From positions 1 through 14,851 of the forward strand of contig CAADXZ010000068.1 in NCBI GenBank assembly GCA_900753135.1: a DNA stretch of 14,851 bases. Reading direction: 5' to 3'. The stretch is from Clostridia bacterium (GTDB lineage: Bacteria > Bacillota > Clostridia > TANB77 > UBA1234). Shown here piece after piece: positions 5,981 through 12,230 of the stretch. A program made the position numbers and the translations under genes. Numbering within the stretch: the stretch's first letter is position 1; each line of letters begins with the position of its first letter. A model generated the notes under the pieces. The model was not told where the DNA came from and made no database searches. It saw only the letters and a list, made by a program, of their open reading frames with translations.

Positions 5981-8900
5981 TTAATATTTCAATACTATAT
6001 TTGTTACGCTCAATGGACCAATATTTGATTGCCATGCTGGGAAATCATATCCACCCCATGAATATTCAGTACCACCAGTAGCATAGCCATAAAGCTGTAA
6101 TGTAGCAGTTCCTGTTATTGACGATACATCCCATTCTATTGAATGTATTACCGGGTTGTCGTCACCTTGAATAATATCTAAACTTTTGACTTCTGTTCCA
6201 CCAACAATTAATGAAACTGTTGCTTTTACATTGTTTCTATATCCCCATTTTGCACTTGTTTTGAAAGATAATGTTTTTACATTTGTTAAATCTATATTTA
6301 ATTTTTTTGTATCAGTGGCTGGAGGATCCGTATTGTAAGAATACAACTCTCCTATGTTTAATGAATCTGTTAATGTAACTATTTTATATTTCCATATCGC
6401 ATACAATGTTAATGGTGCATCTTGCGTGTATGTTCCGCCTGCATTATAACTTGTTCCGGTGCCATCCGCTTTTGTGTTCCAGCTTACAAAGTCATATCCA
6501 CTTTTCATTGGTATTGTACCACTTAATACTAAGTTTGTTCCTAATATTTTTGATTGATTTGCCGGTGCGTAGCTTCCGCCATTTGCATCGTAAGCTACTG
6601 TATATGTAGTTGCAACAACTGTAACTTGTACATTACCACTTTTTTCTAAATAATTTGTGTTTCCTGGTGTGTAGTAATATACGGTGTATGTTCCTGCATT
6701 TCTTACTGTTGGTATTGCTGTACTTCCTACTGAAGAATAATTACTAGATGTTAATGCAGTACCTATAGAATAATATACTGTTCCTTGGGCATTTGATGCA
6801 GTTACCAAAGCCAAGTCTCCTCCTGTTGTTTTCAAATTGTTTATTGCGATTACACTAAGCGTGTTAGCTATTTTTTCTATACTCCAGCTAATATTCAAAT
6901 CGCTTGTTGTTGAATCGCTCCACATGTAGTTATTATTTTTCAAACTTATCACGGCTGTGAAGTTTCCTGCATTAGTGCTTGAATTATTTGTTATGCTCAT
7001 TAATGAAGAATCGTAATTATTCAATTCTAATGTTTGATTTTTTCCATTATATGAATATGTTTTACTTGTTTTTGTTGGTTTTGTAATTGATATTCTTATT
7101 ACTTTTCCTTCTCCATTTTCAGTTGTATCTGTTATATCTGTAAACGTTTTTTCCTCATAATTTTCATTTGTTGCTGTGACTGTAACACCAATATATTTAT
7201 CAATTAATCCATCGCCAATCTTGTATGTATTGCTATTTGTGGAATCGCTTATCTTTGTTCCTAATGTAGCACTTGCACTTGGTGAATACCACCAAGTATA
7301 GCTAAAAGTAGAATTATTAGGAACAATATTTTGTGTATCTACCGTTAATGTTTCACCATATTTTGTTGTACCTTTTATTGTAACAATTCCACTCATTGTT
7401 CCTTTTTGCACTGTAAATTCCTTTGTGCTTGTAGTAGCTGATTTATAATTTGTAGTAGTGTCAACAACTGCATACATATAATACTTTCCTGCATCCAAAG
7501 AATATGCATCTGTGATTTCAGACCATTTTTGACCGCCTGTTACCGAATTAGTGGTATTTACATAGTATGTAACTGAACCATTTCCTATATTTCCAGTAAT
7601 AGTCGGCGTTGCTTTAACTCCACCATATACATAGTTTTCCATGTTTAATACTGGAGATATATTTGCTTTTTCTATTTCTATCTTATTACTTCCACTCTTT
7701 TCAGCTCCACCATTTGCTTTTATATAGTAATAGACTACTGTCTCTCCAGCATTTGTTCTTGTTGGTTTTATCGTACTTCCTTTTGTTAAGTAATTGCTAG
7801 CTGTTAATTGAAGTTCTGAACTGTAATATATCTCATAGCCATTAGCAGGATTAATCACGGCCATTTCTATTGTTTTAGAATTTCCATCATACACCCCAGT
7901 ATAGTCTGCAGATTTTATTATAATTTCGCTAACTATTATTTCATATTCAACGCTTGTATGCGTCAATGTATAATTTTCTTTCTTTCCACTAGTTACACTT
8001 TCCATAGAAGCTGTTGCAGTATATTTACCGCCATCTTTTTGTGCACCACTAACAGAAACGTTAATTTTCTCTCCATTAATTCCATTAACTATGGCTGTTG
8101 GCACATGAGTCTTTCCATCATACTCAAAACTTAAATTTCTCCATTGAACTGCTACCTCTTTTGGCTCTATTGTCCATGGAATACTTACACGTTTTGAATC
8201 TTCACCATCCCATGCATACTTATCCGGTTCTCTCAAACTTACTATTACTGGTTCTGTTCCAGCATTTTTTCTAATTTGATTTACTATTGTCATCTTACTT
8301 TCATCAAATCCCAATAATGTAGCAGTTTGTTCATTTCCATTGTATATATAAGTTCCTGTTATAGTTGGTTTTTGTATCTTAGTTTTTATTACTTCCTCTT
8401 CCGGTTTTTCGGTAGGATTCTTTAGAGTTCCATCTATATCTATCAAAATTGTTTTGTTTTTACCATCCACAGAAACCCCATTTTCTCCCGCATTTTCCAG
8501 TACATCTGAACTTACTTTATCATTATCAGTTATATAGAGTCCATTTCTATATTTATATGGAGGCCAAATAAAAACAATTCCATCATCTGTCACAGCATAC
8601 TTAATTTTAACTCCAGATTTATTTGGAGTGTTTACTTTCATTTCTGGTAAAATTATATCTAAATTCGAATTATCTTCAATTATTGTATATTGTGGTTCTT
8701 TTCTTTTTGCTACAAAATCTAATTCTGTAGTACCTCCTTTTGCTATGTAATTATATATTTGTGCATTAGTTAAGACCTTTCCTTTTACAATTGTTTCACG
8801 TCGAACTTTTAAATTAGCATTATCCATTGCTTCTTGAACTTGTTTTAAATTGTTTACAAATTTAGCATATTCAGCTTTTTCTATTGCTAATATCGAAACA

Positions 8901-8983
8901 CCATAAGTTATACTTACTAATATAATAATAACAATAATAGTTATAACTAGTGATATCATCGAAATACCATTTTTATTTTTCAT
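5981..8983 (-). CDS. Large surface protein with prepilin-like N-terminus and tandem Ig-like/MBG and InlB B-type repeats
   Basis: This protein is 1000 residues from ATG at 8983, where AAGGAGGAC is placed correctly. The frame is open six codons further, but that start lies on top of the ribosome site. The N-terminus KNKNG/ISMISLVITIIVIII resembles a type IV prepilin leader cut after glycine, with a long hydrophobic helix (about 6-32) and a following pilin-like helix. The glutamate usual at mature position 5 is serine. Beta repeats follow: YNGNEQT-type (about 206-275), YDGKTH (about 278-351), YDGNSKT (about 353-440), further Ig-like units (441-620), and YNGKNQT (about 640-705), which closely resembles the first. 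A YTVAYDANGG...LYAIWK unit (about 793-866) fits the Listeria-Bacteroides/InlB B-repeat. The last 130 residues form a glycine/tyrosine-rich beta region. It is probably an adhesin or pilus-associated surface protein. No pilus assembly genes are in the window. Confidence 0.82.
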   Translation of the reverse strand: MKNKNGISMISLVITIIVIIILVSITYGVSILAIEKAEYAKFVNNLKQVQEAMDNANLKVRRETIVKGKVLTNAQIYNYIAKGGTTELDFVAKRKEPQYTIIEDNSNLDIILPEMKVNTPNKSGVKIKYAVTDDGIVFIWPPYKYRNGLYITDNDKVSSDVLENAGENGVSVDGKNKTILIDIDGTLKNPTEKPEEEVIKTKIQKPTITGTYIYNGNEQTATLLGFDESKMTIVNQIRKNAGTEPVIVSLREPDKYAWDGEDSKRVSIPWTIEPKEVAVQWRNLSFEYDGKTHVPTAIVNGINGEKINVSVSGAQKDGGKYTATASMESVTSGKKENYTLTHTSVEYEIIVSEIIIKSADYTGVYDGNSKTIEMAVINPANGYEIYYSSELQLTASNYLTKGSTIKPTRTNAGETVVYYYIKANGGAEKSGSNKIEIEKANISPVLNMENYVYGGVKATPTITGNIGNGSVTYYVNTTNSVTGGQKWSEITDAYSLDAGKYYMYAVVDTTTNYKSATTSTKEFTVQKGTMSGIVTIKGTTKYGETLTVDTQNIVPNNSTFSYTWWYSPSASATLGTKISDSTNSNTYKIGDGLIDKYIGVTVTATNENYEEKTFTDITDTTENGEGKVIRISITKPTKTSKTYSYNGKNQTLELNNYDSSLMSITNNSSTNAGNFTAVISLKNNNYMWSDSTTSDLNISWSIEKIANTLSVIAINNLKTTGGDLALVTASNAQGTVYYSIGTALTSSNYSSVGSTAIPTVRNAGTYTVYYYTPGNTNYLEKSGNVQVTVVATTYTVAYDANGGSYAPANQSKILGTNLVLSGTIPMKSGYDFVSWNTKADGTGTSYNAGGTYTQDAPLTLYAIWKYKIVTLTDSLNIGELYSYNTDPPATDTKKLNIDLTNVKTLSFKTSAKWGYRNNVKATVSLIVGGTEVKSLDIIQGDDNPVIHSIEWDVSSITGTATLQLYGYATGGTEYSWGGYDFPAWQSNIGPLSVTNIVLKY
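8792..8807. promoter_or_regulatory. Weak parS-like word inside the Ig-repeat gene
   Basis: TGTTTCACGTCGAACT matches 13 of 16 bases of the parS consensus TGTTTCACGTGAAACA. The left half is perfect but the right half is broken by three changes. It lies in coding sequence. It may be chance; it is recorded because a second parS-like site lies before parA. Confidence 0.15.
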
Positions 8984-8996
8984 TTTTGTCCTCCTT

Positions 8997-9254
8997 CTCA
9001 TTCGTACAATCTACTATAAGATTAACATATATTAGTATGTTTTCTCAAGTTTATTATAATATTTTTTAATCTGTCATAAAACTCTGTTTAAATTCTATCT
9101 GTTATTAATGAATACTATCTTTCGACTATCATACAAAAGTTACTAGAAAGTATGCTCTGTGTCCATTTATAAATAGGGTATATACTATTCTTGCATCTAT
9201 TACTTTTTATTATATTAGCATATAAACATTGTTTATTTATATGTATAACAACAA
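8997..9254. other. Intergenic region with no recognised gene
   Basis: This very AT-rich stretch lies upstream of the Ig-repeat gene, and I found no convincing coding frame. It should hold that gene's promoter. TTGAGA (minus strand, near 9043-9048) and TATAGT (near 9014-9019) are present but too far apart to form a clean pair. A pure-AT-rich stem (9219-9243) is weak. Nothing else is recognised. Confidence 0.5.
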
Positions 9255-9282
9255 AAAAAGCCATTTAAAAAAATGGCTTTTT
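9255..9282 (-). terminator. Intrinsic terminator of the small unknown gene
   Basis: AAAAAGCCATTT (9255-9266) and AAATGGCTTTTT (9271-9282) form a perfect 12-bp stem with an AAAA/TTTT loop. More T residues follow on the minus strand. It lies about 33 bases after the stop at 9315. T residues flank both sides, so it could also stop plus-strand transcription. Confidence 0.85.
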
Positions 9283-9314
9283 ACACAAACTCAAAATATT
9301 TTTTACTGCAGATA

Positions 9315-9572
9315 TTAATCACAGTTTTCTATATATTCTTTACAAATGCCTACAGCGATTTCATCGATGAAATATTCCTTTCTTCCTCCATCCCATCTTA
9401 TTTTTCTCTTCCACGATGCTTCGTAAATAGAAGAAGTAGCTTTATATTCTCCATTTTCATCTTTTCTACAAAAAACGTTACCTACTACCCGTTGACGTCC
9501 AAATAATGGTTTCTTGAAAACATCAAAAATTAGAAGTTCTTCTATTTTTTGTTTAAGCACGACAGTATACAT
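9315..9572 (-). CDS. Small protein of unknown function (85 residues)
   Basis: I do not recognise this protein. From the second ATG (9572) it has 85 residues, begins MYTVVLKQKIEEL and carries WKRKIRWDGGRKEYFIDEI near residues 54-72. It has no signal peptide or membrane helix and is rich in K, R, E and aromatic residues, so it is probably a small soluble beta/alpha protein. GGAGG (9580-9584) is only one base from the first ATG (9578) but seven from the second, so the second start is preferred. It is transcribed alone, from a probable TTGACA promoter, through a leader hairpin, to its own terminator. This gives it the layout of a real, independently controlled gene. Function cannot be inferred. 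Confidence 0.7.
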   Translation of the reverse strand: MYTVVLKQKIEELLIFDVFKKPLFGRQRVVGNVFCRKDENGEYKATSSIYEASWKRKIRWDGGRKEYFIDEIAVGICKEYIENCD

Positions 9573-9592
9573 TTTCATTCCTCCTTTATACT

Positions 9593-9614
9593 ATTCAAAG
9601 AAATCTCTTTGAAT
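9593..9614 (-). promoter_or_regulatory. Leader hairpin next to the ribosome site of the 85-residue gene
   Basis: ATTCAAAGA (9593-9601) and TCTTTGAAT (9606-9614) form a perfect 9-bp stem with a 4-base loop in the untranslated leader, ending 9 bases before GGAGG. It could stabilise the mRNA or affect ribosome access. It lacks a T run, so it is not a terminator. Confidence 0.5.
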
Positions 9615-9648
9615 TTGTTCACACGGAGCAACTATCGTATTTTTCTTC

Positions 9649-9676
9649 ATACTATCATCTTATTTTTTGTTGTCAA
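9649..9676 (-). promoter_or_regulatory. Probable promoter of the 85-residue gene
   Basis: A perfect TTGACA (minus strand, 9671-9676) is followed after 16 bases by TAGTAT (9649-9654, four of six). Transcription would start near 9642, giving a leader of about 70 bases that holds the hairpin at 9593-9614. TATGAA at a 19-base spacing is an alternative -10. Confidence 0.5.
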
Positions 9677-9706
9677 GAAACATAACTACTTTTAAAACTT
9701 ACTGTT

Positions 9707-10747
9707 TTAGGTATTTTTATCTCCATCCAAATGAATTTGTAAAGTCTCTATTTCATATTTTTTACCATCACTTACAACATGAATCGTACCTTCTGTATCT
9801 GTCCTGTATATTGAAATATCATACTCTTCAAGAAGTTCTTTAACCTCTTTGTGAGGATGTCCATAAGAATTATTTTTTCCAAGTGAAATGATTGCTACTT
9901 CTGGCTTTGTTTGTTCTATAAATTCCTCAGATGTACTTGTTCTAGAACCATGATGACCAACTTTTAAAACATCTACATCATCCCATAAACGTTCTTCTTC
10001 ATTTTCAATTTCAGCATCACCCATAAACAAAAATTTATTTTCTCCATGAGTAACTTCAATAACTATAGAGGTCAGGTTTAAATCATCACTTTGATCATCA
10101 GCAGACATCACTTCACAAGTAGCAGAACCTAACTGAAATTTGTCACCAACTTTTGGTGAAACAATCTTTAAATTCTTGTTGTTAGCAGATTTTATTACTG
10201 ATTTGTATGTTGCCGAAGTATACTGCTTAGATGGCATATAAAAATTTTTAATTTCAAAATTATCAATAATATCATCTAATCCACCAATATGATCCTCATG
10301 AGCATGAGTACCAACTAAGTAATCAATTGTTGTTATTCCCATTTCTTGTAGTTCTTTAACAATAAGCTTTCCATCAGCATTATTTCCTGCATCTATAAGC
10401 ATATTCTTTCCATTACAACTTACTAAAATAGAATCTGCTTGTCCAACATCAAAAACATATACATCCAAGTCTTTTGAGTTTTGCTTTTCAATTATGGAAT
10501 TATCTATCTTGTCATTAACACTCGTATCATTTTTTCGATCGTTATTATTAACATTTCCACTCTGTGTAATATCTTCATTTTGTTGTTGCTCATCTTGCTC
10601 AATAAAAATACTCTGATCAGTTACTCCTCGTTCATTTAAAACGTCCTTTAATTGAGTGTCGCCAAAGTAAAGAGAAACAATTAAAAATATTACAACTAAA
10701 ATAATATTTTTAATCCTACTATTTTCTTTATTGTTCTTCTTTTTCAT
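9707..10747 (-). CDS. Membrane-anchored ComEC-like metallo-beta-lactamase-fold hydrolase
   Basis: This 346-residue protein has one N-terminal membrane helix (about 13-29), a Q/N/D-rich linker (about 50-92) and a metallo-beta-lactamase domain (about 94-335). The domain resembles the C-terminal part of the ComEC competence protein: FDVGQADSILV (99-109), metal-binding HAHEDH (148-153), GDAE (243-246), VGHHGS (263-268) and GHPH (296-299). All usual metal ligands look present, so it should be active, probably outside the membrane and perhaps on nucleic acid or a phosphoester. The multi-spanning ComEC channel domain is absent, so it is not itself a DNA uptake channel. AAGGAGGGG precedes the ATG. 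It lies 22 bases after maf and is probably co-transcribed from the maf promoter. I see no clear terminator after it. Confidence 0.85.
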   Translation of the reverse strand: MKKKNNKENSRIKNIILVVIFLIVSLYFGDTQLKDVLNERGVTDQSIFIEQDEQQQNEDITQSGNVNNNDRKNDTSVNDKIDNSIIEKQNSKDLDVYVFDVGQADSILVSCNGKNMLIDAGNNADGKLIVKELQEMGITTIDYLVGTHAHEDHIGGLDDIIDNFEIKNFYMPSKQYTSATYKSVIKSANNKNLKIVSPKVGDKFQLGSATCEVMSADDQSDDLNLTSIVIEVTHGENKFLFMGDAEIENEEERLWDDVDVLKVGHHGSRTSTSEEFIEQTKPEVAIISLGKNNSYGHPHKEVKELLEEYDISIYRTDTEGTIHVVSDGKKYEIETLQIHLDGDKNT

Positions 10748-10769
10748 TTGTTACCCCTCCTTTAAAGTA

Positions 10770-11345
10770 TTACAATACTTTCTCGTTTTTTAGGATATTA
10801 TAAACAAGATGAACAGGCAACCCCATAACAGTCGCAAAACTTCCGTTTATTTTATCTATATGTACAGCAAACTCTTGTTGTATAGCATATGCACCAGCCT
10901 TGTCCCAAGCATTTCCTGTATTAATCCAATTTTCAATCTCTTCATCAGACAAAGCATTAACATGAACATCTGCTATATCAACATCATTTATTTCTTTTTG
11001 TTTTCCTTCCTTCTTTATTACTACAGAAATGCCAGTCATAACCTTATGAGTTCTTCCAGAAATCATATGAAGCATTCTAACAGCATCGTCATGGTCATGT
11101 GGTTTGCCAAGAATGGTTTCATCAACCACAACAATAGTATCACTGCCAATTACAACGCAGTCCTCATCAATATTGCTAGCTACAATATTCGCCTTTTGCT
11201 TAGCAATAGATTTTACTTTTTCAGCAGAAGTCAACGTTTCATCAACATGCTCATCTGCATCACTCACAATAATATCAAAATTATTCGTAATGAGTGATAG
11301 CAATTCCTTTCTTCTTGGTGATTTTGAAGCCAAAATTATTTTCAT
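10770..11345 (-). CDS. maf: Maf-family nucleoside triphosphate pyrophosphatase
   Basis: Maf proteins hydrolyse non-canonical or excess nucleotides (dTTP/UTP type in most bacteria) to monophosphate and pyrophosphate. They are linked to septum inhibition in Bacillus. The 191-residue protein shows ASKSPRRKELL (about 6-16), VSDADE (about 27-32), GSDTIVV (about 67-73), LGKPHDHDDAVRML and ISGRTHKVMTGI (about 79-106), WDKAGAYAIQ and GSFATVMGLPV, all family hallmarks in order. The ATG at 11345 is chosen over the open-frame start at 11363: GGAGGG lies about 6 bases before it and the protein then begins with the standard MKIILAS. It is the first gene of a two-gene operon with the metallo-beta-lactamase protein. 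Confidence 0.93.
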   Translation of the reverse strand: MKIILASKSPRRKELLSLITNNFDIIVSDADEHVDETLTSAEKVKSIAKQKANIVASNIDEDCVVIGSDTIVVVDETILGKPHDHDDAVRMLHMISGRTHKVMTGISVVIKKEGKQKEINDVDIADVHVNALSDEEIENWINTGNAWDKAGAYAIQQEFAVHIDKINGSFATVMGLPVHLVYNILKNEKVL

Positions 11346-11378
11346 ACACTTCCCTCCAAACATTTAAAACCTTGGAAC

Positions 11379-11407
11379 ATTATACACTTAAATATTATTT
11401 TTTTCAA
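11379..11407 (-). promoter_or_regulatory. Sigma-A-type promoter of the maf operon
   Basis: On the minus strand TTGAAA (11402-11407), a 17-base spacer and a perfect TATAAT (11379-11384). Transcription should start near 11372, giving a leader of about 27 bases with GGAGGG before the maf ATG. One of the best promoters in the window. Confidence 0.88.
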
Positions 11408-11426
11408 TCAGAATTATTGGTATAAT

Positions 11427-11475
11427 TGGAGCTTTTTCTTTACGTTCGTTGCCCTCGCGGGTTCGAATCGTTTTG
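11427..11475. repeat. Direct repeat A, copy 1 (49 bp)
   Basis: This is identical to 11728-11776 over 49 bp. It contains the plus-strand word GGGTTCGAATC, which resembles a tRNA T-arm, opposite in direction to the neighbouring tRNA genes. In copy 2 the left end is one arm of a terminator hairpin; here the matching arm is missing, so copy 1 looks like a truncated duplicate. It lies just upstream of the maf promoter. Confidence 0.9.
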
Positions 11476-11485
11476 GTTTATGTTA

Positions 11486-11610
11486 GAAAGCAAAAAAATA
11501 AATTTTTTTGTCTTTCGACTCTCGTGAGTTTTCGACTAACAGGAGAAAATCTCACGCTTAAATTAAAGTTTTTTATACAATAGAAAAATAATTTTCTATT
11601 GTATAAAAAA
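11486..11610. other. Three consecutive stem-loops between tRNA region and maf
   Basis: Three hairpins follow one another: 11486-11498/11503-11516 (13 bp with one bulge), 11523-11533/11545-11556 (CGTGAG-TTTTC type, one bulge) and 11569-11587/11592-11610 (perfect 19 bp with an ATAA loop). A small GTC-TTTC-GAC element sits between the first two. The third has T-rich flanks and is a likely bidirectional terminator. There is no coding frame. They may be stacked terminators that isolate maf from tRNA transcription, or remains of a structured RNA. Confidence 0.55.
11569..11610. terminator. Perfect 19-bp hairpin, likely bidirectional terminator
   Basis: TTTTTTATACAATAGAAAA (11569-11587) pairs perfectly with 11592-11610 around a 4-base loop. 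T runs lie at the 3' side on either strand. On the minus strand it directly follows the duplicated tRNA terminator. Confidence 0.6.
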
Positions 11611-11659
11611 AGACTCTACCATTCTGATGTAGAATCTTTGGCGGAGACAGAGGGATTCG
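11605..11659 (-). repeat. Direct repeat B, copy 1: tRNA-Ser 3' fragment plus terminator (55 bp)
   Basis: This is identical to 11789-11843, which is the 3' end of tRNA-Ser(GCU) and its terminator. Here 11639-11659 carries only the last 21 bases of the tRNA (end of T-loop, 3' T-stem, 3' acceptor strand, discriminator and CCA). Positions 11605-11638 repeat the terminator hairpin. The rest of a tRNA is absent. A block running from the T-loop through the 3' end of a tRNA is the usual shape of an integrase attachment site, but no integrase is present. Confidence 0.85.
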
Positions 11660-11706
11660 CCGTCTGCTTCGCATCCTAGACTTCGCTTGCTCTTGCAAGC
11701 TCTGTC
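11646..11706 (-). other. tRNA-fragment-containing segment with a possible three-way-junction fold
   Basis: On the minus strand GACAGAG (11700-11706) can pair with CTCTGTC (11646-11652) from the tRNA fragment. Between them lie a CTTGC-AAGA-GCAAG hairpin and a GTCT...AGAC stem. The segment could fold as a small branched RNA or be a decayed tRNA-like remnant. The 7-bp outer stem is short and could be chance. Confidence 0.3.
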
Positions 11707-11715
11707 AACTCTCTA

Positions 11716-11738
11716 AAAAAGCTCCACTGGAGCTTTTT
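11716..11738. terminator. Bidirectional hairpin terminator overlapping repeat A copy 2
   Basis: AAAAAGCTCC (11716-11725) pairs with GGAGCTTTTT (11729-11738) around a 3-base loop, with T runs on both sides. One arm lies in repeat A; copy 1 of A lacks the partner arm. Likely stops any transcript that passes the tRNA terminator. Confidence 0.75.
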
Positions 11739-11776
11739 CTTTACGTTCGTTGCCCTCGCGGGTTCGAATCGTTTTG
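11728..11776. repeat. Direct repeat A, copy 2 (49 bp)
   Basis: Second copy of the repeat at 11427-11475, 301 bp away and identical. It lies 12 bp from repeat B copy 2, whereas A copy 1 lies about 130 bp from B copy 1. This gives an A-B-A-B mosaic rather than a clean tandem duplication. Confidence 0.9.
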
Positions 11777-11788
11777 ATTTTGAGCATA

Positions 11789-11823
11789 AAAAAAAGACTC
11801 TACCATTCTGATGTAGAATCTTT
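11789..11823 (-). terminator. Terminator of the tRNA-Ser genes
   Basis: On the minus strand, 11813-11823 pairs with 11793-11803 (11 bp with one G/T wobble) around a 9-base loop, followed by a run of T. The stem begins at the A of the encoded CCA. Confidence 0.8.
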
Positions 11824-11843
11824 GGCGGAGACAGAGGGATTCG
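11789..11843 (-). repeat. Direct repeat B, copy 2: 3' end of tRNA-Ser(GCU) plus terminator
   Basis: The parent copy of the 55-bp repeat. Positions 11823-11843 are the 3' end of the intact tRNA gene and 11789-11822 its terminator. Offset to copy 1 is 184 bp. Confidence 0.9.
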
Positions 11844-11914
11844 AACCCTCGCGGCCCTTGCGAACCCTAACAGTTTAGCAAACTGTCCCCTTCGACCGGC
11901 TTGGGTATGTCTCC
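11823..11914 (-). tRNA. tRNA-Ser (anticodon GCU), CCA encoded
   Basis: Read on the minus strand, acceptor arms GGAGACA (11908-11914) and TGTCTCC (11827-11833) pair over 7 bp, followed by G discriminator and CCA. The anticodon stem ACAGT/ACTGT encloses the loop TTGCTAA, giving anticodon GCU, which reads AGC/AGU serine codons. A long variable arm and the T-arm GGTTCGAATCC confirm a class II serine tRNA. It is transcribed after tRNA-Ser(UGA), with a 43-base spacer. Its 3' end is duplicated at 11639-11659. Confidence 0.96.
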
Positions 11915-11924
11915 AATTATTTTT

Positions 11925-11957
11925 AAAGCACTTTGCTTTTAGCAAACAAAGTGCTTT
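11925..11957 (-). other. Hairpin between the two tRNA-Ser genes
   Basis: AAAGCACTTTG (11925-11935) pairs perfectly with CAAAGTGCTTT (11947-11957), an 11-bp stem around an 11-base loop. On the minus strand it is followed by A residues rather than a T run, so termination looks inefficient. It more likely acts in separating and processing the two tRNAs, or as a weak attenuator lowering the second tRNA. Confidence 0.55.
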
Positions 11958-12048
<91 letters not shown>

Positions 12049-12078
12049 ATAATAGTTGTCTAGCTGTCGACAAGAACT

Positions 12079-12107
12079 ATATTAACATTTAAACTACCTC
12101 TTGTCAA
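12079..12107 (-). promoter_or_regulatory. Promoter of the tRNA-Ser genes
   Basis: Perfect TTGACA (minus strand, 12102-12107), a 17-base spacer and TAATAT (12079-12084), with a TG dinucleotide just before the -10 (extended -10). Predicted start near 12072, about 24 bases before the mature tRNA end. No stem-like terminator is seen between the DUF4446 gene stop (12231) and this promoter, so read-through is also possible. Confidence 0.78.
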
Positions 12108-12230
12108 TATTTATTTTTCCATTATTAAAATTTTGTACAAAGCATTTTTCCTATAGCATTGCACTACAATAAGTTTTATACTGCTTGTAAAATTATCTTT
12201 TTCAGGTTATTATCATATTTAAATAAGCAA

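Noticed and set aside
5981..9001. Longer start for the surface protein at 9001
   Set aside because: That ATG lies directly on the AGGAGG site of the ATG at 8983.
9219..9243. CATATAAA/TTTATATG stem as a regulatory element
   Set aside because: It is nearly all AT with a 9-base loop in very AT-rich DNA, so it is expected by chance.
11427..11843. Repeats as a CRISPR array
   Set aside because: There are only two copies each of two unrelated blocks with unequal spacing and no cas genes.
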